Origin: an uncultured Sphingomonadaceae bacterium
GTDB taxonomy: Bacteria; Pseudomonadota; Alphaproteobacteria; Sphingomonadales; Sphingomonadaceae
Assembly: GCA_947504025.1 (NCBI GenBank)
Contig: CANNFX010000001.1
Coordinates: forward strand, 719,501-783,500
Direction of reading: 5' to 3'
DNA length: 64,000 nucleotides
The translations under genes were made by a program, and so were the position numbers. Positions 1 to 6,782 of this stretch are shown here, in pieces. Under the pieces are notes generated by a model. That model did not search any database. It was not told where the DNA came from and was given only the letters and a program-made list of their open reading frames with translations. Each line of letters opens with the position of its first letter. Within the stretch, counting starts at the first letter, position 1.

Positions 1-109
1 ATCCGGTCAGAGATGCACTACCCATCTTGACGTTCATTTGCACATTGGAGAGCAAACGCGGTTCCAAGGTGCCAGCCCCTCTGTAGAATCTCTTCGCGTC
101 ATGTGAATA

Positions 110-137
110 TTTCAATGTCGTCATCAGGACATTGAAA
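110..137. promoter_or_regulatory. Perfect 10-bp inverted repeat over the RBS of the AlpA-like gene
   Basis: TTTCAATGTC (110-119) and GACATTGAAA (128-137) are exact reverse complements with an 8-base spacer. The right arm runs into the Shine-Dalgarno sequence GAAAGGA (134-140) of the gene starting at 148. It could be an operator for autoregulation or an RNA hairpin that hides the ribosome binding site; the sequence alone does not decide. Confidence 0.55.
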
Positions 138-147
138 GGACTTCGAC

Positions 148-354
148 ATGACGACGACTACCAGTGATCGGCTGGTACTGACACGGGAGGATCTAGCCCG
201 GCTCGGTATCAAGATATCCAACACAACATTGCTCCGGCTCGAAGCAAGCGGCTCATTCCCGAAGCGGCTGCGGATCGGCAACACCGTGACATGGCTTGCA
301 GCGGAAGTGCGTGAATACATCGACGGACTTGCCGCCGAGCGGGAGGCGGCATGA
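148..354 (+). CDS. AlpA-like helix-turn-helix regulator
   Basis: A 68-residue protein with the layout of the AlpA/MerR-like excisionase family. An N-terminal helix-turn-helix (about residues 10-35, with the segment DLARLGIKISNTTLLRLEAS) is followed by the FPKRLRIGNTVTW wing and a C-terminal helix containing VREYID. Such proteins bind DNA near the genes for integration or replication of satellite phages and islands and often activate the integrase or act as directionality factors. A good ribosome binding site GAAAGGA precedes the ATG. The stop codon overlaps the start of the primase/helicase gene, so the two are probably co-transcribed. A perfect inverted repeat sits directly upstream. Family is confident; the actual target is unknown. 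Confidence 0.8.
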   Translation: MTTTTSDRLVLTREDLARLGIKISNTTLLRLEASGSFPKRLRIGNTVTWLAAEVREYIDGLAAEREAA

Positions 355-2090
355 TGCGCAAAGCAACACATCTATCGAAACGCGCCCGCACCAAATGGCG
401 GGTCGCCCGGCGCATGGTGTCTGACAAAATCGGCGTCATTGCAATCAAGCGCGACTCGAAAGCCCCTGATCCGCGCTTCTGTCCAAACGGCAGCCACGAT
501 GCGACGCTCGACCTCGATCTTGTCCGCGACTGGTTGATCGAGGATGATCGGATCAATCTCGCCGCGGTTATGCTCGGAACGTCCTATCTCGTCGTAGACG
601 TAGACAGTCCTAATGGAGCGAAGGCCGCCAAGCAGCTTGGCCCCTTGCCGAAAACGTTCACAGTCAAGACGCGTAACGGGACACACCGTTACTATCGTCA
701 CTACGGCAAAGTTAAGGGGAGCAGGATTAAGCTGGCATTGGACCTCGACATAATCGCATCAGGCTATGTCTTGCTTCCCGGCAGCGATCACCCCGATGGC
801 GGAAGATATGAAGCGACAGACCTATCGCGCAACATTGTCAGGCTGCCCCAACAGACGATCGACGCGATCAACCAGAGCAATCATGGCGAGAAGAAAAATG
901 GCGCGATTGAAAAGCGCGATCATTCCAAATCCGTGACCAAGGGCGGGCGCAACAATTCACTAACGAGCATTGCTGGATCGCTCAGGAGACAGGGATATGA
1001 GGAGTCGGTCATCGTTGCCATTCTCAATACCTTCAACGAGAACTTCTGCAGTCCACCGCTGCGGCAGAAAGAAGTTGGACGGATTGCGCACAGCGTAGCT
1101 CGCTACGCGCCAGAGCATGAAGACCTATTCCAGTTGATGGCCGATGTGACGCCACGTGACGTAGAGTTCCTCTGGAAACCCTATTTCGTTCGAGGGGCTG
1201 TCAATCTGCTGGAAGGCGATTCCAACGTCGGCAAGACATACTTTTTCTGCTGGATCGGGGCGGTGGCTTCGTCGGGCGGGAAACTGCCCGATGGTTCGAA
1301 AATCGAGCCGCAAAAGGTCCTGTTTCTCAGCGCTGAGGATGATCCGGAAACGACGCTGGTGAAGCGCATGATGCGTATGGGCGCGGATCTCAATCACATT
1401 TGGGTGATGAAAAAGTTTCTGCGGCTCAACGAAGACGCTCTCCAACTCATCGAGAAACATGTCGTCGAGAATGACGTGACGGTGATCCTGATGGACCCGT
1501 TGCTGGCCTACATGGAAGGCGGCATCGATATGAACAAGGCGAACGAAACGCGCCCCTTCATGGCACGTCTCGCGGAGTTAGCGAAAGAACACAATCTCAC
1601 TATCGTCGCACTGCGGCATCTAAATAAGTCTACGGACAAGAAGGCCATTCACCGGGGGCTCGGCTCCGTGGATATCACGGCCGCGTCGCGCTCAGCGGTT
1701 ATGATCGGGCTGCACCCCGAAGACGACGAGATACGTGTGTTCGCTCACGCCAAGCACAACTTATCCGCACGCGGGGATAGCTTACTCTACACACTGGAAG
1801 GTGAAACAGAACGCAAGGTGCCAAAGCTCGTATGGGACGGCACGACCGAACTGACCGCCGAAGACTTGACGCCCAAGGCGAACAAGGTCGGGCGACCGGA
1901 TCACGCTAGCCAAGAAGCGGAGCAATTCCTGCGACGCGCGTTGGCGGGTGGCGATGCGAGACCGGCAAAGGATGTCATCCGCGACGGCGAACGCAGGTCG
2001 ATCAACGCGAGCACACTGCGCAAGGTCGCGCGCAAGATCGGCGTCATCAAGAAGGGCAGAACCTGGAAACTGGCCGAAACTCCTACGTAG
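351..2090 (+). CDS. Primase-polymerase/RepA-type helicase fusion of a mobile element
   Basis: A 579-residue protein. The N-terminal part (about 1-190) resembles bifunctional primase-polymerase domains, with VVDVDSP near residue 80 and a THRYY segment near 110. The middle part is a RepA/DnaB-like hexameric helicase or AAA ATPase, with Walker A EGDSNVGKT near residue 288 and Walker B VILMDP near 378. The C-terminal 60 residues look like a winged helix. This combination is typical of replication proteins of satellite phages and integrative elements. The start overlaps the upstream regulator's stop; ATG at 354 is equally possible and is better spaced from the GGAGG at 342-346. The stop codon lies inside a 13-bp inverted repeat. 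Replication function is inferred from the domains. Confidence 0.8.
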   Translation: MMRKATHLSKRARTKWRVARRMVSDKIGVIAIKRDSKAPDPRFCPNGSHDATLDLDLVRDWLIEDDRINLAAVMLGTSYLVVDVDSPNGAKAAKQLGPLPKTFTVKTRNGTHRYYRHYGKVKGSRIKLALDLDIIASGYVLLPGSDHPDGGRYEATDLSRNIVRLPQQTIDAINQSNHGEKKNGAIEKRDHSKSVTKGGRNNSLTSIAGSLRRQGYEESVIVAILNTFNENFCSPPLRQKEVGRIAHSVARYAPEHEDLFQLMADVTPRDVEFLWKPYFVRGAVNLLEGDSNVGKTYFFCWIGAVASSGGKLPDGSKIEPQKVLFLSAEDDPETTLVKRMMRMGADLNHIWVMKKFLRLNEDALQLIEKHVVENDVTVILMDPLLAYMEGGIDMNKANETRPFMARLAELAKEHNLTIVALRHLNKSTDKKAIHRGLGSVDITAASRSAVMIGLHPEDDEIRVFAHAKHNLSARGDSLLYTLEGETERKVPKLVWDGTTELTAEDLTPKANKVGRPDHASQEAEQFLRRALAGGDARPAKDVIRDGERRSINASTLRKVARKIGVIKKGRTWKLAETPT

Positions 2091-2108
2091 GTAAATTTCG
2101 GCCAGTTT
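2067..2108. terminator. Long hairpin with nested palindrome at the end of the primase gene
   Basis: AAACTGGCCGAAA (2067-2079) and TTTCGGCCAGTTT (2096-2108) form a perfect 13-bp inverted repeat. Its 16-base loop contains a second perfect palindrome, CCTACGTAGG (2082-2091), and the stop codon of the primase gene. It lies between convergent genes, so a bidirectional terminator is the simplest reading, but neither side has a clear U-tract. A replication-related structure of the element is the alternative. Confidence 0.5.
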
Positions 2109-2135
2109 GTGGATCGGGACCTGAAAGTCGCTTCG

Positions 2136-2408
2136 TTATTTACTTCCCTGCTGCTCAGTCTTGAGCGCCTTCTTGGCGTCCTCCAGCGCCTTCGATCCTT
2201 CGATCCATTGCCAAGGCTGACGCGGCACATGCGCCTCTGTGAGCGCGGGATATTCGCCCTTCTTGCTCACCGCTAGTCGTAGCAGCATGCGCGCGTCACG
2301 CGGGTTCATCTTCACTTCCTTGCAGAGATCGGCAAGCATGATGGTCTTGGGCTTCGCGGCCCCTTTCGCCTTCGGGGCGGCGGGCGTTTTGGTCTTAGCT
2401 GTCGTCAT
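2136..2408 (-). CDS. Small basic hypothetical protein
   Basis: About 90 residues when started at the ATG at 2408, which has AAAGGA eight bases upstream; a longer form from 2438 lacks a good binding site. The first 30 residues are rich in Lys, Ala and Pro (a disordered basic tail). The rest contains a predicted helical stretch around MLADLCKEVKMNPRDARMLL, like a short DNA-binding helix-turn-helix. I do not recognise a named family. It is followed 39 bases later on the same strand, in the upstream direction, by another small gene (2448-2666). Probably an accessory protein of the island. Confidence 0.55.
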   Translation of the reverse strand: MTTAKTKTPAAPKAKGAAKPKTIMLADLCKEVKMNPRDARMLLRLAVSKKGEYPALTEAHVPRQPWQWIEGSKALEDAKKALKTEQQGSK

Positions 2409-2447
2409 GGAGCATTCCTTTCGATGTGGGGATAACAAGGGGTGCGG

Positions 2448-2666
2448 TCAGTCCCAGTCCATAAGTGGGATGGTGAAGGAACCGAGCCGCCCGACGAACA
2501 GATATTCGTCGTCGTCGCTTCCGATATCGAAGGTGTAGCGATCCCCATCCACGTCCATGTGAATGCGTTCGTCTTCCGTATAGGTGGTCGTGATCGATGC
2601 CCCGGGAAACCGAGCGCGGGCATGACGCATGAGGTGGTCGTAATCAGTCGGTTTTTGATGAGTCAT
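2448..2666 (-). CDS. Small acidic hypothetical protein
   Basis: A 72-residue acidic protein with an ATG start preceded by an AAGG sequence. It reads as a few beta strands (ERIHMDVDGDRYTFDIGS, EYLFVGRLGSFTIPL). I recognise no family. It lies just upstream of the basic 90-residue gene on the same strand, and the two may be expressed together. The coding call rests on length, start context and neighbours, so it is moderate. Confidence 0.5.
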   Translation of the reverse strand: MTHQKPTDYDHLMRHARARFPGASITTTYTEDERIHMDVDGDRYTFDIGSDDDEYLFVGRLGSFTIPLMDWD

Positions 2667-2806
2667 GATGATCGCCTTTTTTCTTCGACGATCAGTCCAA
2701 TAAGATCAGGCTCCGGCGCTTGTCAGGGAAAATCCCAGTGATCTCTGAAGTTTCTCTTCGACATCGCCGGATAACACCGTTGTTCATTCACAGATGGAGG
2801 ACGATA

Positions 2807-3151
2807 ATGAGCACAGACGTGCCGCTAAGCGAGATGTTGCTGATTGCCGACCTCGGGACTGATGGAAAGGCGAAGCGTGGCGCTCAGGACTGTCCGGTTA
2901 AGATCGTTCGCTTCCGCCTTCCTCACCTCTCACGATCTCGCACGCTAACTCTCGGTGCGAGCGAAGCGCGTTGGGCGGAGCGACCCGAGCAGCGAATGCT
3001 CTTTCTCTATGAGATTCTTTGGCGCCTTCAGCTCGAATTTGGCTTCTGTCCGCAGCAGCTACATGAAGCGGCAAAGGTCATCCCGGAATATCGCGATTTA
3101 CTCGGTCACGAGACCGTCAGTGCCTTAGCCCCAGAAGTCGCGACCCACTGA
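2807..3151 (+). CDS. Hypothetical protein of the island
   Basis: A 114-residue protein. The ATG at 2807 follows GGAGG (2796-2800) at ideal distance, so it is preferred over an upstream start. The chain has a beta-rich N-terminal part (PVKIVRFRLPHLS) and a helical C-terminal part (MLFLYEILWRLQLEFGF). No domain is recognised. It is transcribed opposite to the two small genes on its left and has no close partner; 209 bases without a convincing gene follow on its right. Confidence 0.55.
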   Translation: MSTDVPLSEMLLIADLGTDGKAKRGAQDCPVKIVRFRLPHLSRSRTLTLGASEARWAERPEQRMLFLYEILWRLQLEFGFCPQQLHEAAKVIPEYRDLLGHETVSALAPEVATH

Positions 3152-3360
3152 TATCAAATGAGGCTATCCGGGTGTTAAAGACCGCAAGACTGCGTTTGTT
3201 TCTGCCCTCTTCTTGGCGCACTGGGTCACCACTGGGTACCAGACTACATTTCTATCACCTATGTGCGCGGAAACTGCTCTACTTTGATCGAAACCCAGGC
3301 TGACTTTCATTGTGCGAAACGGCCTGCTTTCTGGGAAACGTTTCGACCACATTGTGACAA

Positions 3361-3870
3361 CTAGAGACCCTTTATACTTCCTTCCCGTAGCTCGCTGACC
3401 GCCTGCTCCAGTAATCTCGTCAAGGCCATCTTCATGATCGTGCCCGTGATCTCTGCACCCTCGGGCGGCACGAGATTGGGGTTCCCTGCCTCGGCTTTAA
3501 TTTGCCGCTGAGCGGTCTCATAGATCTCAACAAACGAGGCCGACAAAACAAGGCGATAGGCGTTAAAGGCGTCACGGGCCGAGTGCATGTGTGCGATGTA
3601 CTCGGCCATTGCTTGCCGAGAACGCTCACTTGCATCATAGCCGTGAGGATCATCCGAATACTCCTCGTCCATATGTGTCGCGATATTCGTCGCGGTTACG
3701 AGAGACGAGATGATTTTGGAGTAGCCCTCGCGCCGCTGGTCCCAGAGCCGCTCGCGCGCAAATTTTTTCCGCTCGCTCCGAGAGATGAGGAGCGTTGTTA
3801 ATGATGAAATTCCGCCACCAACGATCGCTCCGATCAGCCCGATTAAGGCAACCTGTATCTCTAGACCCAT
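3361..3870 (-). CDS. Membrane-anchored hypothetical protein
   Basis: About 169 residues from the ATG at 3870, five bases after the stop of its upstream neighbour; a GTG at 3897 is a weaker choice. One N-terminal transmembrane segment (about residues 3-25, LIGLIGAIVGGGISSLTTLLI) is followed by a basic, helical cytoplasmic domain (SRSERKKFARERLWDQRREG) typical of single-span coiled proteins of unknown function. It is likely an operon partner of the 3876-4622 gene. No enzymatic motif is visible. Confidence 0.6.
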   Translation of the reverse strand: MGLEIQVALIGLIGAIVGGGISSLTTLLISRSERKKFARERLWDQRREGYSKIISSLVTATNIATHMDEEYSDDPHGYDASERSRQAMAEYIAHMHSARDAFNAYRLVLSASFVEIYETAQRQIKAEAGNPNLVPPEGAEITGTIMKMALTRLLEQAVSELREGSIKGL

Positions 3871-3875
3871 AACGA

Positions 3876-4622
3876 CTACTTCTTGGCCCCCGGCCACTCC
3901 TCCGAGAGTTCGTCCATGCGTTTGGTCAAATCCACAGCGGCTACATAGTGTTTCTCGTCTCCGAGAAGTTCCGCATGGTGCAATGATCCTGTCAGAGTAG
4001 CGCTTGCCATCATTATAGGGTGCATCCTCTTATTCAGATTCCTAAGTCTCTCTTGCGATGCGTCCATTTCCTCACTGTCGTCCGATATCCCTTGCATTAG
4101 GGACAGGCCGGTCACATGCGAGGAAATACCAGAGAGCATCCGGTGACAGCCGTAGAGGCGTGGAACGTTGCCCACTTCCGCCAGAGATTGCCACACAAGC
4201 CTCGCTGGTTTGATGCCTTCGGGGAGGCCATCCGTCAGCATACGCAGATTTGCTTCACTGTCACGAACGAGGTTGGTCGCGTCATCTGCCCGCTGCATCT
4301 TGATTTGGCCTGTAAGTGTGGCAGCTGCGTCCGCTCGAACCAAGGCTACAAAATCCGCCTGCATCCTTAAGTTGGCAGCGATACAGATTGCGGCCTCTAG
4401 CCCTGAGCGCAGAATCATAGCTGCTTCTAGAGGGAGCGGTTGGTTCCAGAGAGCCGTGAAGCCTATGTGATTAGTTCTTAGTCGTTTGTATAGCAGCACT
4501 GACATCATCTTGGGATCGGTGAAGGGAGCCGAGAATGTTCTCGAAACATCCCAAATCGATTCCGCTAATCTTCCGATCTCATCGAAGATCGCCAACTCAT
4601 CTTTCGTTGGTTCTGTGCCCAC
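3876..4622 (-). CDS. DUF5677-like helical hypothetical protein
   Basis: About 248 residues. A GTG at 4622 has GGAGGA seven bases upstream and is preferred over the TTG at 4637. The protein is all-helical. Its segment LPLEAAMILRSGLEAAICIAANL looks like the DUF5677 family core, whose members often lie in defence or mobile islands and have no established function. The membrane protein gene starts five bases after its stop. The family assignment is by eye from the helix pattern and is tentative. Confidence 0.55.
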   Translation of the reverse strand: MGTEPTKDELAIFDEIGRLAESIWDVSRTFSAPFTDPKMMSVLLYKRLRTNHIGFTALWNQPLPLEAAMILRSGLEAAICIAANLRMQADFVALVRADAAATLTGQIKMQRADDATNLVRDSEANLRMLTDGLPEGIKPARLVWQSLAEVGNVPRLYGCHRMLSGISSHVTGLSLMQGISDDSEEMDASQERLRNLNKRMHPIMMASATLTGSLHHAELLGDEKHYVAAVDLTKRMDELSEEWPGAKK

Positions 4623-4682
4623 TAGCGAATCCTCCAATGCTTGCGAAGTTGGCGAAACTACCTCTAAATTTTGAAACAGTGG

Positions 4683-5258
4683 CTAAATGTCGCCAACCAT
4701 AGCACTTAGCCGATCTCGGTATAGTCTCTCCGCGTCAAACTTGGCCTGCTTAAGTTCTTGCACCTTGGCATATAGATTGCGGCCCCGAGGGCGGCCATAG
4801 CGAGCATCGCACTCTACCTGCCTATGCAGCTTGCGCACCTTGCGACGGATACGGGACAGCTCATCCTCGCTCTGACTGGCGTAGGTCAGCCTGTGAGCCT
4901 TCCGCGAAGCGAATATGCGATCGACAAGGAAGAGTTGTTCGCACCGCGTGCCAGTCAGAGGGCAGAGGAAATAGCACCGATGGCCACCATAGGGGCAGGG
5001 CACGCGCTCGATCACTAAGCGCTGGTCGGGCACTTCACCGGCAATGCGCATCGAAGCATCGTCAGCGTCGCTCAAATCGACGAAAATTCGTGCCTCAAGC
5101 TGCTCTAGGTCCTGATTTCGCCAGCGCAATGTGTCATACATGCATTCACCGGGCTTCAGCAGCCCAGCGCGCTTCAGCACGCGCAGGTCGATGACGGGAA
5201 ACTGCTCGACTGCGCCGCGATGGACGCTGCGTTTCCGCCCGGAATTGATGCCGCCCAT
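4683..5258 (-). CDS. Island-associated protein with cysteine pairs
   Basis: A 191-residue protein beginning MGGINSGRKR. A central part contains RVPCPYGGHRCYFLCPLTGTRC, a Cys-rich patch that could bind zinc. A very basic C-terminal half (RKVRKLHRQVECDARYGRPRGRN) suggests nucleic-acid binding. Such proteins are common, uncharacterised cargo of alphaproteobacterial islands. It is transcribed away from the structured non-coding stretch on its right. The function is unknown. Confidence 0.6.
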   Translation of the reverse strand: MGGINSGRKRSVHRGAVEQFPVIDLRVLKRAGLLKPGECMYDTLRWRNQDLEQLEARIFVDLSDADDASMRIAGEVPDQRLVIERVPCPYGGHRCYFLCPLTGTRCEQLFLVDRIFASRKAHRLTYASQSEDELSRIRRKVRKLHRQVECDARYGRPRGRNLYAKVQELKQAKFDAERLYRDRLSAMVGDI

Positions 5259-5402
5259 GATGGCCTCTCTGTGCCGCTGAAACTGGGCGATTATACGAAA
5301 TAGTCTGGCGAAGATCAGGCAAAACCCCGGCTATACAGCTTTCTATTGCCTGAAAGGCGCACCCGTCCCATACAGCTTGGTGATGCCGCCACGCACGGCA
5401 TT

Positions 5403-5550
5403 GGGGCGTAGTAACCCCGAAGTACACGGTTGGACCACCCGAAGTGGCCGACACATCCTTGACCCTATGGTCGGGGAGCCTGCGACGTATGTCCAGGGCT
5501 ACCCGCCTAAAGGTCGTAGGGGCCGATGTACTTCGGTTTACTAACTCCCC
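5403..5550. ncRNA. Putative structured RNA or palindromic element
   Basis: The region 5259-5618 has no convincing gene. Inside it, a long-range stem closes a 148-base element: GGGG (5403-5406)/CCCC (5547-5550), AGTAA (5410-5414)/TTACT (5538-5542) and the exact 10-bp pair CCGAAGTACA (5417-5426)/TGTACTTCGG (5527-5536). Inside are smaller hairpins, such as CCAC-CCGAA-GTGG flanked by GTTGG/CCGAC (about 5430-5451) and GACC-CTAT-GGTC (5461-5472). This much nested pairing suggests a functional RNA or a mobile palindrome. I know no family that fits. Confidence 0.4.
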
Positions 5551-5570
5551 GATCACTAAGGATCAGGTGT

Positions 5571-5604
5571 GAAGTCGAAGCGGGGGCGTACCGCCATCGA
5601 CTTC
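5571..5604 (+). promoter_or_regulatory. Hairpin directly before the lipoprotein RBS
   Basis: GAAGTCGA (5571-5578) pairs exactly with TCGACTTC (5597-5604), with an inner GCGG/CCGC pair. The Shine-Dalgarno GGGAG (5606-5610) follows at once. It may be a leader hairpin controlling the lipoprotein gene or the 3' hairpin of the structured element to its left. Confidence 0.4.
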
Positions 5605-5618
5605 CGGGAGTAACAAAA

Positions 5619-5900
5619 ATGCTTAGAATTCTTGTTATCTGCGCGACGCTTGTTTGTGCAGGATGTGTTTCGATGGGCACTGATTACGACACCAATGCGG
5701 TAGGTAGTCTTGAGGTGGGTATGACCAGGGAGCAAGTCATCGAGATGCTCGGACAACCTAATCAAGTCATCGACTATGCAGATGGAAGCCAGCGCCTTGT
5801 GTGGGTGCATTCGACAGGCTCAATGCTCGGCGCGAACGCTCGTTCCGTCGGTCTGCCTTTTGGAGCCGATGGGAGGCTGACCGACGTTCCAAATCAGTAG
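5619..5900 (+). CDS. BamE/SmpA-like small outer-membrane lipoprotein
   Basis: A 93-residue protein starting at the ATG at 5619, nine bases after GGGAG. A lipoprotein signal peptide with lipobox LVCAGC puts the modified cysteine at residue 16. The mature part has the pattern VGSLEVGMTREQVIEMLGQPNQVIDYADG...LVWVH, the signature of the SmpA/OmlA (BamE-like) fold. BamE helps assemble outer-membrane proteins; short relatives occur in phages and islands and their role is unclear. The chromosome should have its own bamE, so this is probably cargo. The DUF5818 gene follows ten bases downstream. Confidence 0.7.
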   Translation: MLRILVICATLVCAGCVSMGTDYDTNAVGSLEVGMTREQVIEMLGQPNQVIDYADGSQRLVWVHSTGSMLGANARSVGLPFGADGRLTDVPNQ

Positions 5901-5910
5901 TTATTACTAA

Positions 5911-6138
5911 ATGCCGATGGGGACACGTCACACGGTGACGGGCATCCTACGCCCGTCGCGACACGGCCTCTACGCGCTGGAAGTAGATGGAGGTGGTGTC
6001 TGGCAGCTTGATTGCGGTTGGGGGTGGAAAGCGCGAAAACTGGTTGGTCAGAGGGTGACGGTTGAAGGTACGCGGGGCGGGTTCGACTTACTGGATGTTA
6101 AGCGGATGTCGCGAGGGTCAAATAGCGGCAACAAATAA
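5911..6138 (+). CDS. DUF5818 domain protein
   Basis: A 75-residue protein with the typical DUF5818 layout: MPMGTRHTVTGIL at the start, then VDGGGVWQLD, ARKLVGQRVTVEGTR and FDLLDVKRM. The family is small, beta-rich (OB-like) and mostly found in sphingomonads, with no known function. It follows the lipoprotein gene by ten bases and is likely in the same transcript. The family call is from remembered sequence style and is fairly sure; nothing can be said on the role. Confidence 0.7.
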   Translation: MPMGTRHTVTGILRPSRHGLYALEVDGGGVWQLDCGWGWKARKLVGQRVTVEGTRGGFDLLDVKRMSRGSNSGNK

Positions 6139-6170
6139 CCACATCGCCCAGATGATAGCCACCGGTGAAT

Positions 6171-6743
6171 TTAATGACTGCTCCCAATAGGAAGGTTCGC
6201 TCTAACCAGTGCTTCAACCATATTAACAGGTGCGCAATCCCATATGTACCAAGCTTGCTCAATTGGTGTGCCCAGTATCTCATCCGCAGGATCAAATCCT
6301 TGCATGACTTTAAACTTATCCAACACTGAGGTTGATAGGAAATAATAGTCGTCGCGGTTCGGATGCTGTTTATGTGAGCTTTTTGCCAGCACCCGGTATA
6401 ACTCTGCAACTGCCTCCAGCTTCTCGCCGCCTTGCATGTCTATCGGCAAGGAAAGGTCGGGAGACCCGTTGAATCCGGCGTGAGCTTCCCGATGACAATC
6501 GGTACACAGCGTTACACCATTCCCTGTAAGATACTGTGCCTCTTTGAGTAGGCTGCGCCGCATAATGTGGTGCGCTGCAACTTGTTTTGAATTTCCGCAA
6601 ACCAGACATTGATACCCATCACGAACACGAATGAACTTGCTCCAGTAGCTATGGCAGGTGGTTCTAGATCTACCGAACCTTAGCCCCCGCAGTAGACGTT
6701 CCAAATGAGAATCAGGTAGTACGTCTATTGTCGCCTCCGGCAA
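6171..6743 (-). CDS. HNH endonuclease
   Basis: A 190-residue protein with a TTG start. The HNH core lies at about residues 40-90: RDGYQCLVCG (first Cys pair), then AAHHIMRR (the catalytic histidine region), then GVTLCTDCHREAHAG (second Cys pair and metal-binding histidine). This is a zinc-stabilised HNH nuclease fold found in restriction enzymes and phage nucleases. It lies directly downstream, on the same strand, of the Mrr-like endonuclease and Vsr genes. It could be part of the restriction module or independent cargo. A hairpin at 6766-6781 separates it from the next gene. Confidence 0.75.
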   Translation of the reverse strand: MPEATIDVLPDSHLERLLRGLRFGRSRTTCHSYWSKFIRVRDGYQCLVCGNSKQVAAHHIMRRSLLKEAQYLTGNGVTLCTDCHREAHAGFNGSPDLSLPIDMQGGEKLEAVAELYRVLAKSSHKQHPNRDDYYFLSTSVLDKFKVMQGFDPADEILGTPIEQAWYIWDCAPVNMVEALVRANLPIGSSH

Positions 6744-6765
6744 TTGTACGCTTTTCCGATCACCA

Positions 6766-6781
6766 CGCCTGAAGTCAGGCG
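6766..6781 (-). terminator. Hairpin after the AspBHI-like gene
   Basis: CGCCTGA (6766-6772) and TCAGGCG (6775-6781) are exact inverted arms with a two-base loop, placed one base after the stop codon of the endonuclease gene (minus strand). There is no U-tract, so it may reduce rather than stop read-through into the HNH gene. Confidence 0.35.
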
Positions 6782-6782
6782 C

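Noticed and set aside
3219..3237. Twice-repeated CACTGGGT as integrase arm sites
   Set aside because: Eight bases repeated once are too weak, and no recombinase gene lies nearby.
3164..3352. 62-residue frame on the minus strand
   Set aside because: No binding site, no recognisable sequence and short length; the region is treated as intergenic.
5403..5550. Integron attC site
   Set aside because: The element is palindromic and of fitting length, but its ends do not show the RYYYAAC and GTTRRRY core sites.
5146..5556. Open frame on the minus strand across the structured element
   Set aside because: It overlaps the cysteine-pair gene in another frame and reads as random basic sequence; the pairing in the DNA is the better explanation.
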